A model generated the notes under the pieces. That model was not told the origin of the DNA. It saw only the letters and a list, made by a program, of their open reading frames with translations, and did not search any database. The translations under genes and the position numbers were made by a program. DNA of 64,000 nucleotides from CAWGYQ01 sp963817395. GTDB lineage: Bacteria > Acidobacteriota > Vicinamibacteria > Vicinamibacterales > CAVPJW01. This document shows positions 20,548-29,782 of the stretch, piece by piece; the stretch's first letter is position 1, and the number at the start of each line of letters is the position of its first letter. Location of the stretch: contig CAWFOC010000006.1 in the NCBI GenBank assembly GCA_963817395.1, forward strand, positions 248,001 through 312,000, in the 5' to 3' direction.

Positions 20548-21767
20548 TTCTCGCTGCTCCTCGCCGTCTGCTGCACGTCTCGCGTTCTGAATGCGTATGC
20601 GATGGTTTTCTCCCGGAGGGTGGGATGACCGGTGCGGCGGGCTCCCGTCATCCGGCACAGAAAGCCACTGGTCAACGAGGCCGGTACGGCCTCCACGGCG
20701 AACACCTGATTTCCCTCGGGCCAGGTCAGACTGCCGAGCACCCGGCCGCTCGTGACGTCTATCGCGTGCACGCCGCACAGGCTCGTGTCGATCGACAGTC
20801 CCGGGGCGTACCGGGCAAATCGCGGAAGGACTCGTGACGTTGCGACAAATGCGACGTTGCCGACGAAGCAAAGGCCCCGCGTCCAACCTGGAAGGCGGGC
20901 CGCGGGGACGAACGATCCGCCGCTGACGAACCCTACTTCGCCGTATCCGCTGTTGTCGACCCACACGCGTCCGTCATGGATGCGGGCTGAATGCGGGCGG
21001 GTGAGTCCCGTCACGATAGGCTCGCGTGTCTTGCCAGAAAACACGACACCCTGCTTGTCGACGCGAAAGCGCCGGTGTCCGGGGCGCCTTGTCGCGATGC
21101 GCGCTGCGCTCGCGCTGAAGAAAGACTCCTCGAGCGACGGCCCCGCAGCGATCGAGTTTAGCTGAATGTAATTCAGATCGAGCGCGGGGCCGCGGCGCGT
21201 CTCGACGCAGCGAGGCCACCAGACGGGCTCCGGCGGTGCATCAGAGCTCAGTCGAACGATCGCATTCGATGCGACCGCGTTCCCGTGGAGGTGGTCGCCG
21301 ATGAACGCGATGTCGTGCAGGTACGACGATCCGGGATGGAATCGGGTCGCGACAGGAATCAAGGGCCGATCGTCGACATCCACTCGCGCCATGTCGCGTC
21401 GCTTCAACAGACCGATCACGGGTTCGAGCCTGATCACCTGGTTGGGATTGCGCGTGCTCGCGATATACACCGAGCCCCGGGCGCGGTCGACTGCCAAACC
21501 CGATGGATGCGGCACCGGCATGAAGCTGATCGTCCGACGTCCACCCACGTGTCCGAGTGCGACTGACAGGTGTTCGTATTCGCGCGTGACGAGCAGCGTG
21601 ACGCGAAGCGACTGGAGCAGATCCCAGAACGCTCCGCGCGTGGTCGATCGCAGCGTGCCGGCGTCGATGATGTTCGCGCCGGACCAGTTCGTCATGACCT
21701 CCGCGGGATCGCGCCAGCGTTCATCGTGCACGTGTCGCCGGTCGCGCCGGCTGCGCGCGTCAGCCAT
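20544..21767 (-). CDS. Uncharacterised beta-propeller protein, possibly DUF4915-like
   Basis: A 407-residue protein starting at ATG 21767, which overlaps the stop of the GT2-like gene by eight bases. The sequence shows repeated blade-like segments: PHPSGLAVDRARGSVYIASTRNP, SYLHDIAFIGDHLHGNAVAS, GLTRPHSARIHDGRVWVDNSGYGEVGFV and PGWTRGLCFVGNVAFVATSR. These recall the DUF4915/TIGR03032 family, but I cannot confirm the assignment. There is no signal peptide, so it is probably cytosolic and could act as a binding or scaffold partner for the neighbouring sulfotransferase. The role is unknown. Confidence 0.6.
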   Translation of the reverse strand: MADARSRRDRRHVHDERWRDPAEVMTNWSGANIIDAGTLRSTTRGAFWDLLQSLRVTLLVTREYEHLSVALGHVGGRRTISFMPVPHPSGLAVDRARGSVYIASTRNPNQVIRLEPVIGLLKRRDMARVDVDDRPLIPVATRFHPGSSYLHDIAFIGDHLHGNAVASNAIVRLSSDAPPEPVWWPRCVETRRGPALDLNYIQLNSIAAGPSLEESFFSASAARIATRRPGHRRFRVDKQGVVFSGKTREPIVTGLTRPHSARIHDGRVWVDNSGYGEVGFVSGGSFVPAARLPGWTRGLCFVGNVAFVATSRVLPRFARYAPGLSIDTSLCGVHAIDVTSGRVLGSLTWPEGNQVFAVEAVPASLTSGFLCRMTGARRTGHPTLREKTIAYAFRTRDVQQTARSSEK

Positions 21768-22458
21768 CCGCGTGGGACCTCCGGCGCCACAGCTCGAACG
21801 CTCCGACGTACAGTCTGAAAGCGGAACCGAAGCCGGTCGTACTTCGTGCGCCGTGCCGCTTCGACGAGAAGATCGGCACCTCGATCAGGCGATAGGCCTC
21901 GGCCCGGCAGCGCGTGACGAACTCCAGATCGATGAGGTCGTCCTCCCGTGTCAGCGTCATGAGCGGCGTGAACGTGCGGGGAAACACCTTGGGCGTGCCA
22001 TTGATGTCCCAGCACGACAAGTCGAACAGCGCGCGACACTGCAGGTTGTAGAGCAACGATCCGAGGCGGCGGACCAGGCGCTCGCGGATGCGGCGGTTCG
22101 CCTTTACGACGACGCCGGGATTCGTGACGGCATACAGCACGAGCAACGAGAGATCCGAGGCGGTCGTGCGCGCCAGGTTCGTGTAGCAGACGAGATCGCC
22201 TGTTGCCGCGGCAAGCCCGCTCCGCACGGCGCGACCCCAGCTGGCGCGCCCCGATTCGAGCACACGAACCCCCGGGATCGTCGCGGTTAGCCGGCCGGCG
22301 ACACTGGCCGATTCGTCGCGGCACCCGTTGAGCACCAAGAGATACTCGACGTCCTGGAGCACAGCCCCGAGCGCCCGGTGGTACTCCGAAAGAACGCTTT
22401 CGAGATGATCGGCCTGGTTGTGGACCGGAAGGATCACCGAGACGCGCGGAACACTCAC
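21760..22458 (-). CDS. GT2-like glycosyltransferase lacking a clear DXD motif
   Basis: The GTG start at 22458 forms a GTGA overlap with the stop of the transketolase C subunit and gives a 232-residue protein beginning VSVPRVSVILPVHNQADHL. That is the family-2 GT-A entry motif; LVLNGCRDESASVA stands where the nucleotide-sugar loop begins. At the position of the metal-binding DXD I read GDLVCYTNLARTTASDL, with no DXD. The C-terminal part has CWDINGTPKVFPRTF, LTREDDLIDLEFV and VPIFSSKRHGARSTTGF. It may be a metal-independent or altered transferase, or an inactive relative. Confidence 0.72.
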   Translation of the reverse strand: MSVPRVSVILPVHNQADHLESVLSEYHRALGAVLQDVEYLLVLNGCRDESASVAGRLTATIPGVRVLESGRASWGRAVRSGLAAATGDLVCYTNLARTTASDLSLLVLYAVTNPGVVVKANRRIRERLVRRLGSLLYNLQCRALFDLSCWDINGTPKVFPRTFTPLMTLTREDDLIDLEFVTRCRAEAYRLIEVPIFSSKRHGARSTTGFGSAFRLYVGAFELWRRRSHADG

Positions 22459-23390
22459 CCGACAACCCTGACCGGCCGCAGGGCGGACAGGGCCGTCCGC
22501 GCCAGACTCCCTGCGTCGAGACGATGGAGTTCCTGCAGGTACTTCTGGCTCCCTGACCGTCCGTCCGGCGCCGAGCTGACGCCGCAGCGGATTACGCGGC
22601 ATCCCAGGCCGTCTTCCGCGGCTATCTCAGAGAGAAGAGACCCCAGACCGCCCGTGGCATAGTGAGCTTCTACGGCCAGCGCGACCCGATGCGTCGACAG
22701 CAGTTCTTTGAGTTGCGCGCGGGGCTCGGGATTGAACGAGGACACGATCGCGAACGACGGATCGCATCCTTGCGCTTCAAGCAGCGAAATCGCCTTCGCC
22801 GCTTCACTGGCAATCGCTCCTGTGGCGACGATCACGACGTCGCGTCCGCGGTGCAGGATCTCGGCCGAGCCGAGCGCGAATCGTCCATGCAATCCCGGCA
22901 CGACCGTGCGGTCGTCCTTGCTGAGCCGGTAATAAACTGGTCCGGGGCGATCGTAGGTCTCGTGCACCGCGGTCCGCGCCTGTTCGTGATCCGCGGGGAC
23001 GACGACGGTGATTCCTGGCTGCGCACGCATCACGGCGATGTCTTCCAGCGCATGATGCGTGCTTCCTGCAGAGCCATATTCGAATCCGCCGCCCACGCCG
23101 ACGATACGCACTGGCAACCGGTGCCGTGCGGGTCCGTTGCGGACGAATTCGTACGGCCGCAAGGACGCGAACGTGGCGATCGAATACGTGAATGGGATGT
23201 AGCCGGCTTCGGCGAGTCCCGTCGCCAGCGCCACCATGTTCTGCTCCGCGACGCCGACGTTGAAGAAGCGCCCCGGATGACGCTCGGCGAATGGTTCCAG
23301 CGCCATGTACCCGAGGTCGCCGGTCAAGAGCAGCACACGCGGATCTTCATCGGCAATCAGGGACAGCACCGATGCGACCGCCTGCCTCAC
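22455..23390 (-). CDS. Transketolase C-terminal subunit (split transketolase)
   Basis: A 311-residue protein starting at GTG 23390, overlapping the stop of the N subunit (GTGA). It has the pyrimidine-binding domain: TGDLGYMALEPFAERHP, FNVGVAEQNMVALATGLA with the Glu that activates thiamine diphosphate, and YGSAGSTHHALEDIAVMRA, followed by the transketolase C-terminal domain. Together with the next gene upstream it forms a split transketolase. Such pairs move a two-carbon ketol unit between sugars. Placement in a glycan operon rather than with pentose-phosphate genes suggests a dedicated role, for example making an unusual ketose or aldose precursor; that is inference. Confidence 0.85.
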   Translation of the reverse strand: MRQAVASVLSLIADEDPRVLLLTGDLGYMALEPFAERHPGRFFNVGVAEQNMVALATGLAEAGYIPFTYSIATFASLRPYEFVRNGPARHRLPVRIVGVGGGFEYGSAGSTHHALEDIAVMRAQPGITVVVPADHEQARTAVHETYDRPGPVYYRLSKDDRTVVPGLHGRFALGSAEILHRGRDVVIVATGAIASEAAKAISLLEAQGCDPSFAIVSSFNPEPRAQLKELLSTHRVALAVEAHYATGGLGSLLSEIAAEDGLGCRVIRCGVSSAPDGRSGSQKYLQELHRLDAGSLARTALSALRPVRVVG

Positions 23391-24178
23391 GCCTGACCTC
23401 CAACCTCCGCGAGTGCGGTACTGTATTCAGCGTCGGACATTGGCCAGTAGTGCCACTTGATCTGACCTTCCATAAACGAGACGCCCTTGCCGAAGGTCGT
23501 ATGCGCGATGAGGACGTGAGGCGCTCCGCTCGTCGTATCGAGTTCGCCGATTGTCTCGAGCATCGCTGGCGTATCGTGCCCGTCCATGTCGTGCGCGTCC
23601 CAGCCGAACGCGCGCCACCGATCCGCCAGTGACGACATGTCGAGTACGTCTTTCGTATAGCCGAGAGCCTGCTGACCGTTCACGTCGACGATCGCGATCA
23701 GATTCGAGAGGTGGTGATGCGCGGCGAACATGACCGCCTCCCAAAGCGAGCCTTCGTTGCACTCGGCATCGCTGACCAGGACGAACACCCGGCGCGCCGA
23801 ACCTTTCATTCGCGCGCCGAGTGCAGCTCCCGCTCCCATGCCGAGCCCGTGCCCAAGCGAGCCCGTCGAGAAATCAATGCCATTCAGAACGTGCTCCGGA
23901 TGGACGCCGAGCACCGTGCCATCACCGCAGTACGTGGACAGCTCGTCGCTGCTCAGCCACCCCTTGAGGTGAAGGGCGGCGTAGAGCGCCAGAACGGCGT
24001 GTCCCTTGGACAGGATAAATCGATCCCGATCGGGATCGGTGGGGAGCGTGACGCGAAGCGCGCCCGAATAGAGCGTCGCCACGATATCCGCGATCGACAG
24101 CGCCGAGCCGATGTGACCGACGTTCGCACGCTTCGATTGTTCGATGATTATCAGCCTGATTGCGGATGCATCCACCAT
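23387..24178 (-). CDS. Transketolase N-terminal subunit (split transketolase)
   Basis: A 263-residue protein from ATG 24178 (MVDASAIRLIIIEQSKRAN). The thiamine-diphosphate domain is clear: ILSKGHAVLALYAALHLKGW, GSLGHGLGMGAGAALGAR, and the metal-diphosphate motif VLVSDAECNEGSLWEAV followed by IVDVNGQQALGYTKDV. The usual GDGE is changed to SDAE, which is unusual, but the Asp and downstream Asn remain. First gene of the operon; the divergent membrane-protein gene begins 68 bases away, so the promoter lies in that small gap. Confidence 0.85.
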   Translation of the reverse strand: MVDASAIRLIIIEQSKRANVGHIGSALSIADIVATLYSGALRVTLPTDPDRDRFILSKGHAVLALYAALHLKGWLSSDELSTYCGDGTVLGVHPEHVLNGIDFSTGSLGHGLGMGAGAALGARMKGSARRVFVLVSDAECNEGSLWEAVMFAAHHHLSNLIAIVDVNGQQALGYTKDVLDMSSLADRWRAFGWDAHDMDGHDTPAMLETIGELDTTSGAPHVLIAHTTFGKGVSFMEGQIKWHYWPMSDAEYSTALAEVGGQA

Positions 24179-24245
24179 TCTCGCCACGCTTGGCTGGTAA
24201 GATAACACACCGAGTTGCTTGGCTCCATCCTGTCGCCAACGTCCA

Positions 24246-25971
24246 ATGCCTTTGAATAACCCCTCGCACGCGTTTCGTTCGCGTGCGCCGATCTCGAGCG
24301 GCAGCGGTCCCACGGCTGCGGATTTTCTCGTGTTCGTTGTCCTCACGATAGCGGTGTGGGGACTATTTGCGGCTGAACAGGGGCTCTGGCACGACGATGC
24401 GCGCCTCCTCGAGCTGACGCTGCAGAACAAGTTGACGCTGCACGGCGTGACATCGCCAATCACCGCTCCGACGCGTCGCTTGCTCGGTCTGGTGCCGGCG
24501 CTCGCGCTGGTCACTGAATCGCCGATCAACGCTCTCCAGATCGCGTACGGCGTGCTGTGGTTGACCGTCGGCTGCGCCGCAGCCGCGGTAACGCGCGCCC
24601 TGACGGGCGATCGCCTCGCCAGCTTCGCGGCTGGCGCGCTGACAATCTGTGCAACCGGCGATTACCTCACCAACAGCACCGTCGGGATTGGGTATCTCGT
24701 CGCCGCGGCCGCATACTTCGGCGCCCTCCTGCTGGCGCTTCATGTACCTCGGCGGCGGACGTCCCGCGTGGCTACTGGGATGCGCCGCGCTGCTGACGTG
24801 GGCCGTCTGGACCGCCGACGGTCCACTGGCCTCCGTCATCCTCACGCCGGTTCTGCTCTGGATTGCTCGTCGCCCCGATCAGCCACGCCGGACGCTCTTG
24901 CTGACGATTGGGTGCTGGTTGCTCGTGATCGCGCCATATCTGATCGTTCTGTCCTCGTTCATCATCGACCCGGGCAGCTACGCGGCTAGTGCGCTCGTGC
25001 CAATGACGATGGGGGAGAGGGCCGCCCGCGCGATCGATCTGTTCGCGACGAACTTCGAGCCCTGGCGCTGGGCCTTCGCTCAGCCTGTCTGGTTCCCGAG
25101 CGCCAATGCCGAGGTGATCCCGAAGTGCGGAGTGTGGCTCGCGACTACGCTGGGCACCGTTGTCTTCGCGCTGGGACTGAGGCGTCCGCTCGCTGCGGCG
25201 GGTGTCACCAGACCCGCGCGGCTCGCGCTACTCTGTAGTGCGCTCCTCGTTGTCGCAGCGGCGTCGAATGTCGCATTCGTGCCGGTTCAGCTCAGTCACA
25301 TCCACTTCCGTACTCAGACGATTTCTCGCGTGTGGGTGTCGATCTTTCTCGCGATCGTCGGCTCCGCCCTCTGCAGACGAGGCGCAGTGGCGCGAGGACT
25401 GGCCATCGTCATGTGGTGCGCCTTTGTTGCATTGGGAGTGTGGGGCGGCGTTGAGCGACAACGCTTGTTCGCGGCGTACTGGGCCGAGCACCGTGTCGAG
25501 GTTGGGTCCATCGTGCGGCAGGTTCCGCGGCTTGGAGCGAACGACTTCCTCGTGCTCCGTGCCAAGGTCTCGCCGATGATGCGCGCCACCGAGGCGGACT
25601 ATCTCGCCAGGAGCTGGGCGACGCTCCTCTACGAGGACCCTGGCGTCGCTGCGCGCGTCGTGCTGATCTCGGACGAACGCCGGACCGGCTGCGTGGAGGA
25701 GGGGAATTTCTTACGCTGCTGGGCCGAGGGGCAGGAGGCGTGCTTCAAGGCCGGATCGTGTAAGGGGAAGACGATCCCACTCGATCACGCCCTCGTGATG
25801 GACTTTGACGAGCGGCTCCATTCATACGTCCTGCAGGATGGGCCCCTGAAGGTCCGCGGCGCCACCGGGCAGCGCGCGAGCCTGACTCCGCTGGCCAGCG
25901 CGATCGTGGCGCCTCGCCACGGTCTGAGCAGCCTCATGCGCCGGATCTGTCGCTGGACGGGAGAGCCTTGA
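24246..25971 (+). CDS. Polytopic membrane protein, GT-C-like (one frame break)
   Basis: About 575 residues. ATG 24246 gives MPLNNPSHAFRSRAP before the first helix (FLVFVVLTIAVWGLFAA). The first loop, GLWHDDARLLEL, has the double acidic residues common to GT-C enzymes. Roughly ten helices follow, then a soluble C-terminal half containing RATEADYLARSWATLLYEDP and a Cys-rich piece (TGCVEEGNFLRCWAEGQEACF). The frame changes near 24742, joining LLLALH to YLGGGRPAWLLGCAALLTWAVW. Possibly sugar or lipid transfer at the outer membrane face; acceptor unknown. Divergent from the transketolase operon. Confidence 0.6.
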
Positions 25972-26376
25972 TCGCCTCGATCTGTCGCAGGGGGAAGAGC
26001 CTGACCGAGAAACCGGCAACGAGCGTTATGCGAACCGCGAGACGGCCCTAATGTTCTCTATCGTCATCGCCTGACTGCCCGTGTGGCGGAGTCGGCGCCT
26101 CGCGTCATCGTCGAGATCCTTCGTTCACGTCCATGGCGCCGGAGCCGAGTCGCCGCGGCAGCCGGCGCGTCAGCCTGGGGAGCGTTGTGCACGTCATCGA
26201 CTCCACTGCAGCGCACGGGCGTCCATTCAAGCCGATGCGCGACTCAGTGGTAAGACGGCTGCTGGACCGGCATCGGCTCTGAGCGCCGTGCATCTTGAGC
26301 TATGCTTGGGCCTCACTCATGACCGATCCAGGCCACTGGTTTGCGCGGGCCAGGCCATGAACGTGTCGCGCTCCGC
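25972..26376. other. Intergenic region with repeat copy B, no gene seen
   Basis: No reading frame here looks coding on either strand. The right half is occupied by the second copy of the dispersed leader repeat. On the minus strand that copy keeps a GAAGGA-type ribosome-binding site and ATGACGCGAGGC, but the frame stops after 14 codons. It looks like a gene leader whose gene is gone. Confidence 0.5.
26098..26284. repeat. Dispersed leader repeat, copy B
   Basis: Matches the region over the ggt start (18404-18590) in the same orientation, with only small gaps. The strongest identity is in GCGGCAGCCGGCGCGTCAGC and its flanks. The minus-strand ribosome-binding site and initiation codon are conserved but no gene follows, unlike copy A. 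It lies about 90 bases upstream of the methyltransferase-GT2 fusion on the plus strand. Confidence 0.6.
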
Positions 26377-27829
26377 ATGACCTCAGTCGACGTGTCGGGT
26401 CAGCGCGCGGCCGAGTATCGAGCACGCCGCATCGCCCACTGGGATGCAGTCGCGATTGCGAGGAACGCTCCGTCGAGGCCCTGCGCGCGCCTATCACGCT
26501 CGCCTCGAGCACGTCTACCGTTTCCTTGTCAGACCCGGGCAGCGCGTCCTCGAGCTCGGGTGCGCCGACGGCGATCTGCTGGCTGCGGTTCAGCCCGCGG
26601 TGGGCGTTGGCGTGGACTTCTCCGGCGCGATGCTCGCGCGCGCGCGGCGCAAGCATCCACACCTGCAGTTCGTCCAGGCCGACGCGCACGATCTGACCAG
26701 GATCGATGGCACGTTCGACGTCATCATTCTGTCCGATCTGCTCCACGACGCATGGGACGTGCAGGCGCTCCTTGCCGGTTTCGCAAGGTTGTGCCACAGA
26801 GACACACGGGTGGTGATGAACTTCTACAGCCGCCTGTGGGAAGTCCCCCTGACCGCGGCACGACATCTGGGTTTCGCGGAGCCGGCCCTCAAACAGAATT
26901 GGCTGACTGTTCCGGATGTGACCAACCTTCTGCACCTGACGGACTTTCGTGTGGTCCGAACATGGCAGGAGGTCCTGCTGCCGTTGCCGGTGCCGGGTGC
27001 GGCTTCGCTCAGCAACCGCGTACTCGTCCGACTCTGGGGTGTTCGCCATCTGGCGCTGGCCAACTTCATTCTCGCCCGGCCGAATTGTGCCCGCGTCGCC
27101 GTCCCACGCGCAGAACGCGTGTCGGTCATCGTGCCGGCGCGAAACGAGTCCGGGAACATCTCCGCGCTCTTCGGGAGAACGCCGGAGATGGGCGGCGGCA
27201 CCGAGCTGATCTTCGTCGAAGGTCATTCCTCGGACGATACCTTCGCCGCCATCGAACGCGAGATGGCGGCCAATCCAGGACGACCGGCCAGGGTCCTCCG
27301 GCAGACGGGCAAGGGCAAAGGCGACGCCGTGCGTGCCGGGTTCGCGGCAGCCACGGGTGACATTCTGATGATCCTCGATGCAGACCTGACTGTGCCGCCA
27401 GAGGATCTGCCGCGGTTCTACGAGGCCATTCACTCCAACAAGGGAGAGTTCATCAACGGCGTCCGGCTCACATACCCGATGGAAAAAGAGGCGATGCGTT
27501 TCGCCAACCTGCTCGGCAACAAGTTCTTCAGTCTCGCGTTCAGCTGGCTGCTCGGCCAAGCGATCAAAGACACTCTGTGCGGCACGAAGGTGATCCGCCG
27601 CGATGCGTATGAAGCGCTCGCGGCGAACCGCGCCTACTTCGGCGATTTCGATCCGTTCGGCGACTTCGATCTGCTCTTCGGAGCATCGAAGCTCGGTCTC
27701 GAGATTGTCGAACTGCCCATTCGCTATCGCGAACGTACCTACGGCACGACCAACATCCAGCGCTGGCGCCACGGCTGGCTGCTGCTGAAGATGTGTGTCT
27801 TCGCAGCCGGTCGCATCAAGTTCGTGTGA
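26377..27829 (+). CDS. Fusion of SAM methyltransferase and GT2 glycosyltransferase (one frame break)
   Basis: About 484 residues. ATG 26377 (MTSVDVSGQRAAEYRARRIAHWDAVA) reads in one frame to about 26470; the rest follows one indel later. Residues 1-240 are a class I methyltransferase: GQRVLELGCADGDLLAAV, GVDFSGAMLARA, FDVIILSDLLHDAWDV. From about residue 250 a GT-A family-2 domain begins with VSVIVPARNESGNISALFG, then FVEGHSSDDTFAAIE and a good DXD region ILDADLTVPPEDLPRF. The C-terminal part (KDTLCGTKVIRRDAYEAL, FGDFDLLFGASKLGLEIVELP) resembles polyprenyl-phosphate glycosyltransferases. A single chain that transfers a sugar and methylates is an unusual pairing. Confidence 0.75.
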
Positions 27830-27843
27830 GAGACGCACAGTCG

Positions 27844-29454
27844 ATGGCTGGCGGAGCAGGAAAGCTGACGTCTGCTGACGCAATCGTCGAGCACGATGAC
27901 GTGTCCGTTTCCTGGGCGACGGCGTCCGTCGTGTTCTGCGCGCAGCTGATGGTGTCGTTCGCTCTCTATCGCTTCTCTCTCGGTATCGGGTTCCTGTCCG
28001 ATGCCTGGGTGTACCTGGCTCACGTCCGCCACGGATTTCTGGAGTCGATCGCCGTCGCGATCGGCTATCACTATCAGCCGGTCGCGGTCGGCTGGATCGC
28101 GGCCATCCGGATGGCCTTCGGCGAGAATCCCGCCGCGTTCCAGGCAGTCAACGTTGCGCAGTTGGCCGCCCTCGGGTATCTGACCTACGCGCTTGGTCGC
28201 CGGCTGCTGCCGCTGCCGGGCGTCGCGTTCATCGGCAGTCTGCTCGTCATCGGCAGCAACGCGTTCTACGAGGCAACCTACTGGCCGCTCCCAGGCAATT
28301 GTCACGTGCTGTCGGGACAGCTTTTCGTGCTGTCGGTCATCATCGCCGTGGATGTGGCGCGCAGCCGGCTTGGCGCCTCCGGGCCCTGGCTGCTCGGTCT
28401 CGCGGTGCTCACCGCGGTGCTCACCCACCCGGCGATGGTGACGGCTGTGCCGGTTTGTGGCCTCGTTCTTGTCGTCGCGCGCAACCGGGCGGGAGAGTCC
28501 CCTCGCCAGCGCCTGTTCAACGCGATCAAGGACGCCATGCCCATGGCCGGCGTGATTGTCCTGGTGGTGATCGTTCGACTGGTGTTCTCGGCCGCGATCG
28601 CCACGGGACCCGCGGCCGAATTCTCATGGATACGGGCGTACTGGCTCGTCACGCGCGGAATCGTGGCGGTGTTCAGCCTGCGCGGATCGCACGGCGTCGC
28701 GCATAACCTCATGATGTTCGAAACGGTGAACGGGGGACCCGAGACGACCTGGGTCAGGGGGTTCGTCCTCGGCTGGATCGTGGTGGCTGGACTCTCGGCG
28801 ATCCTGTGCTGGCGGTACGCGACAACTCGCGGACTGCGAGTGCTGATCCTGATGTTCGCGGTGCATGCCGTGATCCTGACCGTGGCCGGCGGGATGGCGG
28901 CGCGCCAGGCGCACGTGCTGGCGGTTCCTGCCGCGCTGCTCACGGCGTGGGGGCTGCACGCAGCCGCGATGCGTCTCGCGAAGATCATCGGCACCGCCGA
29001 GGCGCGGGCGATCTGCGCTCACTTGCCGGCCGTCGGCGTTCTGATGCTGATTAGCTGGGCCGTGCCCGATCACGTCACGGCCGCCAAGGTCTATCTCGAA
29101 GCGTCGCAGGTCTCGCGGGCCCTGTTCGTACAGATCCGGGCAGCGTCGCCGAGCCAGCTGGTGCTCGTGAACCTGCCAGGGCTCGTCGTCGAGCGGAACA
29201 TTGGCGCATGGGCGTTTTTGAACGGTCTTCCCGAGCTCGCGCGCACCGCGGCGCCGGGAGTGACCTCGGTGCAGGTCGTCAGCGTCGACGTTCCAGGCGC
29301 GCCGCTGTTGAAGGCGGGGATTTCCAGGCCGGTGAGCATCGAGACGCTTCGCGCGATGACGCTCGATCCATCGCAGGTTGTGGTGATGTTCGCGCCGCCG
29401 TCGACGCTGATTCGCTTGACGCCGGACATTCTGGCTCGTCTTGCTTCCCAGTGA
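27844..29454 (+). CDS. Polytopic membrane protein of unknown function (GT-C-like)
   Basis: A 536-residue, uninterrupted protein starting ATG 27844, 14 bases after the fusion gene. It has about ten hydrophobic helices; FLSDAWVYLAHVRHGFL near the start holds the short acidic loop that many GT-C or oligosaccharide-ligase proteins have. The C-terminal 100 residues are soluble and contain LVNLPGLVVERNIGAWAFLNGLP. No signature identifies substrate or family with certainty. It probably shares a transcript with the methyltransferase-GT2 fusion and acts on the same glycan. Confidence 0.6.
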   Translation: MAGGAGKLTSADAIVEHDDVSVSWATASVVFCAQLMVSFALYRFSLGIGFLSDAWVYLAHVRHGFLESIAVAIGYHYQPVAVGWIAAIRMAFGENPAAFQAVNVAQLAALGYLTYALGRRLLPLPGVAFIGSLLVIGSNAFYEATYWPLPGNCHVLSGQLFVLSVIIAVDVARSRLGASGPWLLGLAVLTAVLTHPAMVTAVPVCGLVLVVARNRAGESPRQRLFNAIKDAMPMAGVIVLVVIVRLVFSAAIATGPAAEFSWIRAYWLVTRGIVAVFSLRGSHGVAHNLMMFETVNGGPETTWVRGFVLGWIVVAGLSAILCWRYATTRGLRVLILMFAVHAVILTVAGGMAARQAHVLAVPAALLTAWGLHAAAMRLAKIIGTAEARAICAHLPAVGVLMLISWAVPDHVTAAKVYLEASQVSRALFVQIRAASPSQLVLVNLPGLVVERNIGAWAFLNGLPELARTAAPGVTSVQVVSVDVPGAPLLKAGISRPVSIETLRAMTLDPSQVVVMFAPPSTLIRLTPDILARLASQ

Positions 29455-29782
29455 CGCTGGTTCCAGAACAGCGCCGACGATGTGCAATCGGTCCCCGATG
29501 TTGAACGCCAGCACTCCAGAGCCGCGCAACTCCAAACCGAACGCCGGCATGGTCCTGTTGCCACCCGGGCGTGACTTCGACGAGGCCATCGGCCGATCGC
29601 AACCGGCGGCACGATTCTCGAGATCGGGTCTGGCGGAAGCTTCCACAAGGAATGCGCGACCGCCAGCTGGCCGCGCGCTCGCGAGCATGATGGCGATCGA
29701 GCGCGTACGACGCTGATTGCCGCGCCGGAACAGCCCGAGCGATCGCGAATGATGTGGATGATGGAGGCGCCGGTCCGCAGGA
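29455..29782. pseudogene. Spacer with a possible methyltransferase remnant
   Basis: No complete gene fits this 328-base gap. On the plus strand from about 29599 the frame reads ATGGTILEIGSGGSFHKE, the opening glycine-rich strand of a class I methyltransferase, but the surrounding codons show no further family motifs. It is either a truncated remnant or a chance match. The minus strand offers only Arg-rich frames opposite it. Confidence 0.3.

Noticed and set aside
26300..27883. 527-residue minus-strand frame
   Set aside because: It mirrors the methyltransferase-GT2 gene, whose motifs are clear; the minus-strand reading has no recognisable domain.
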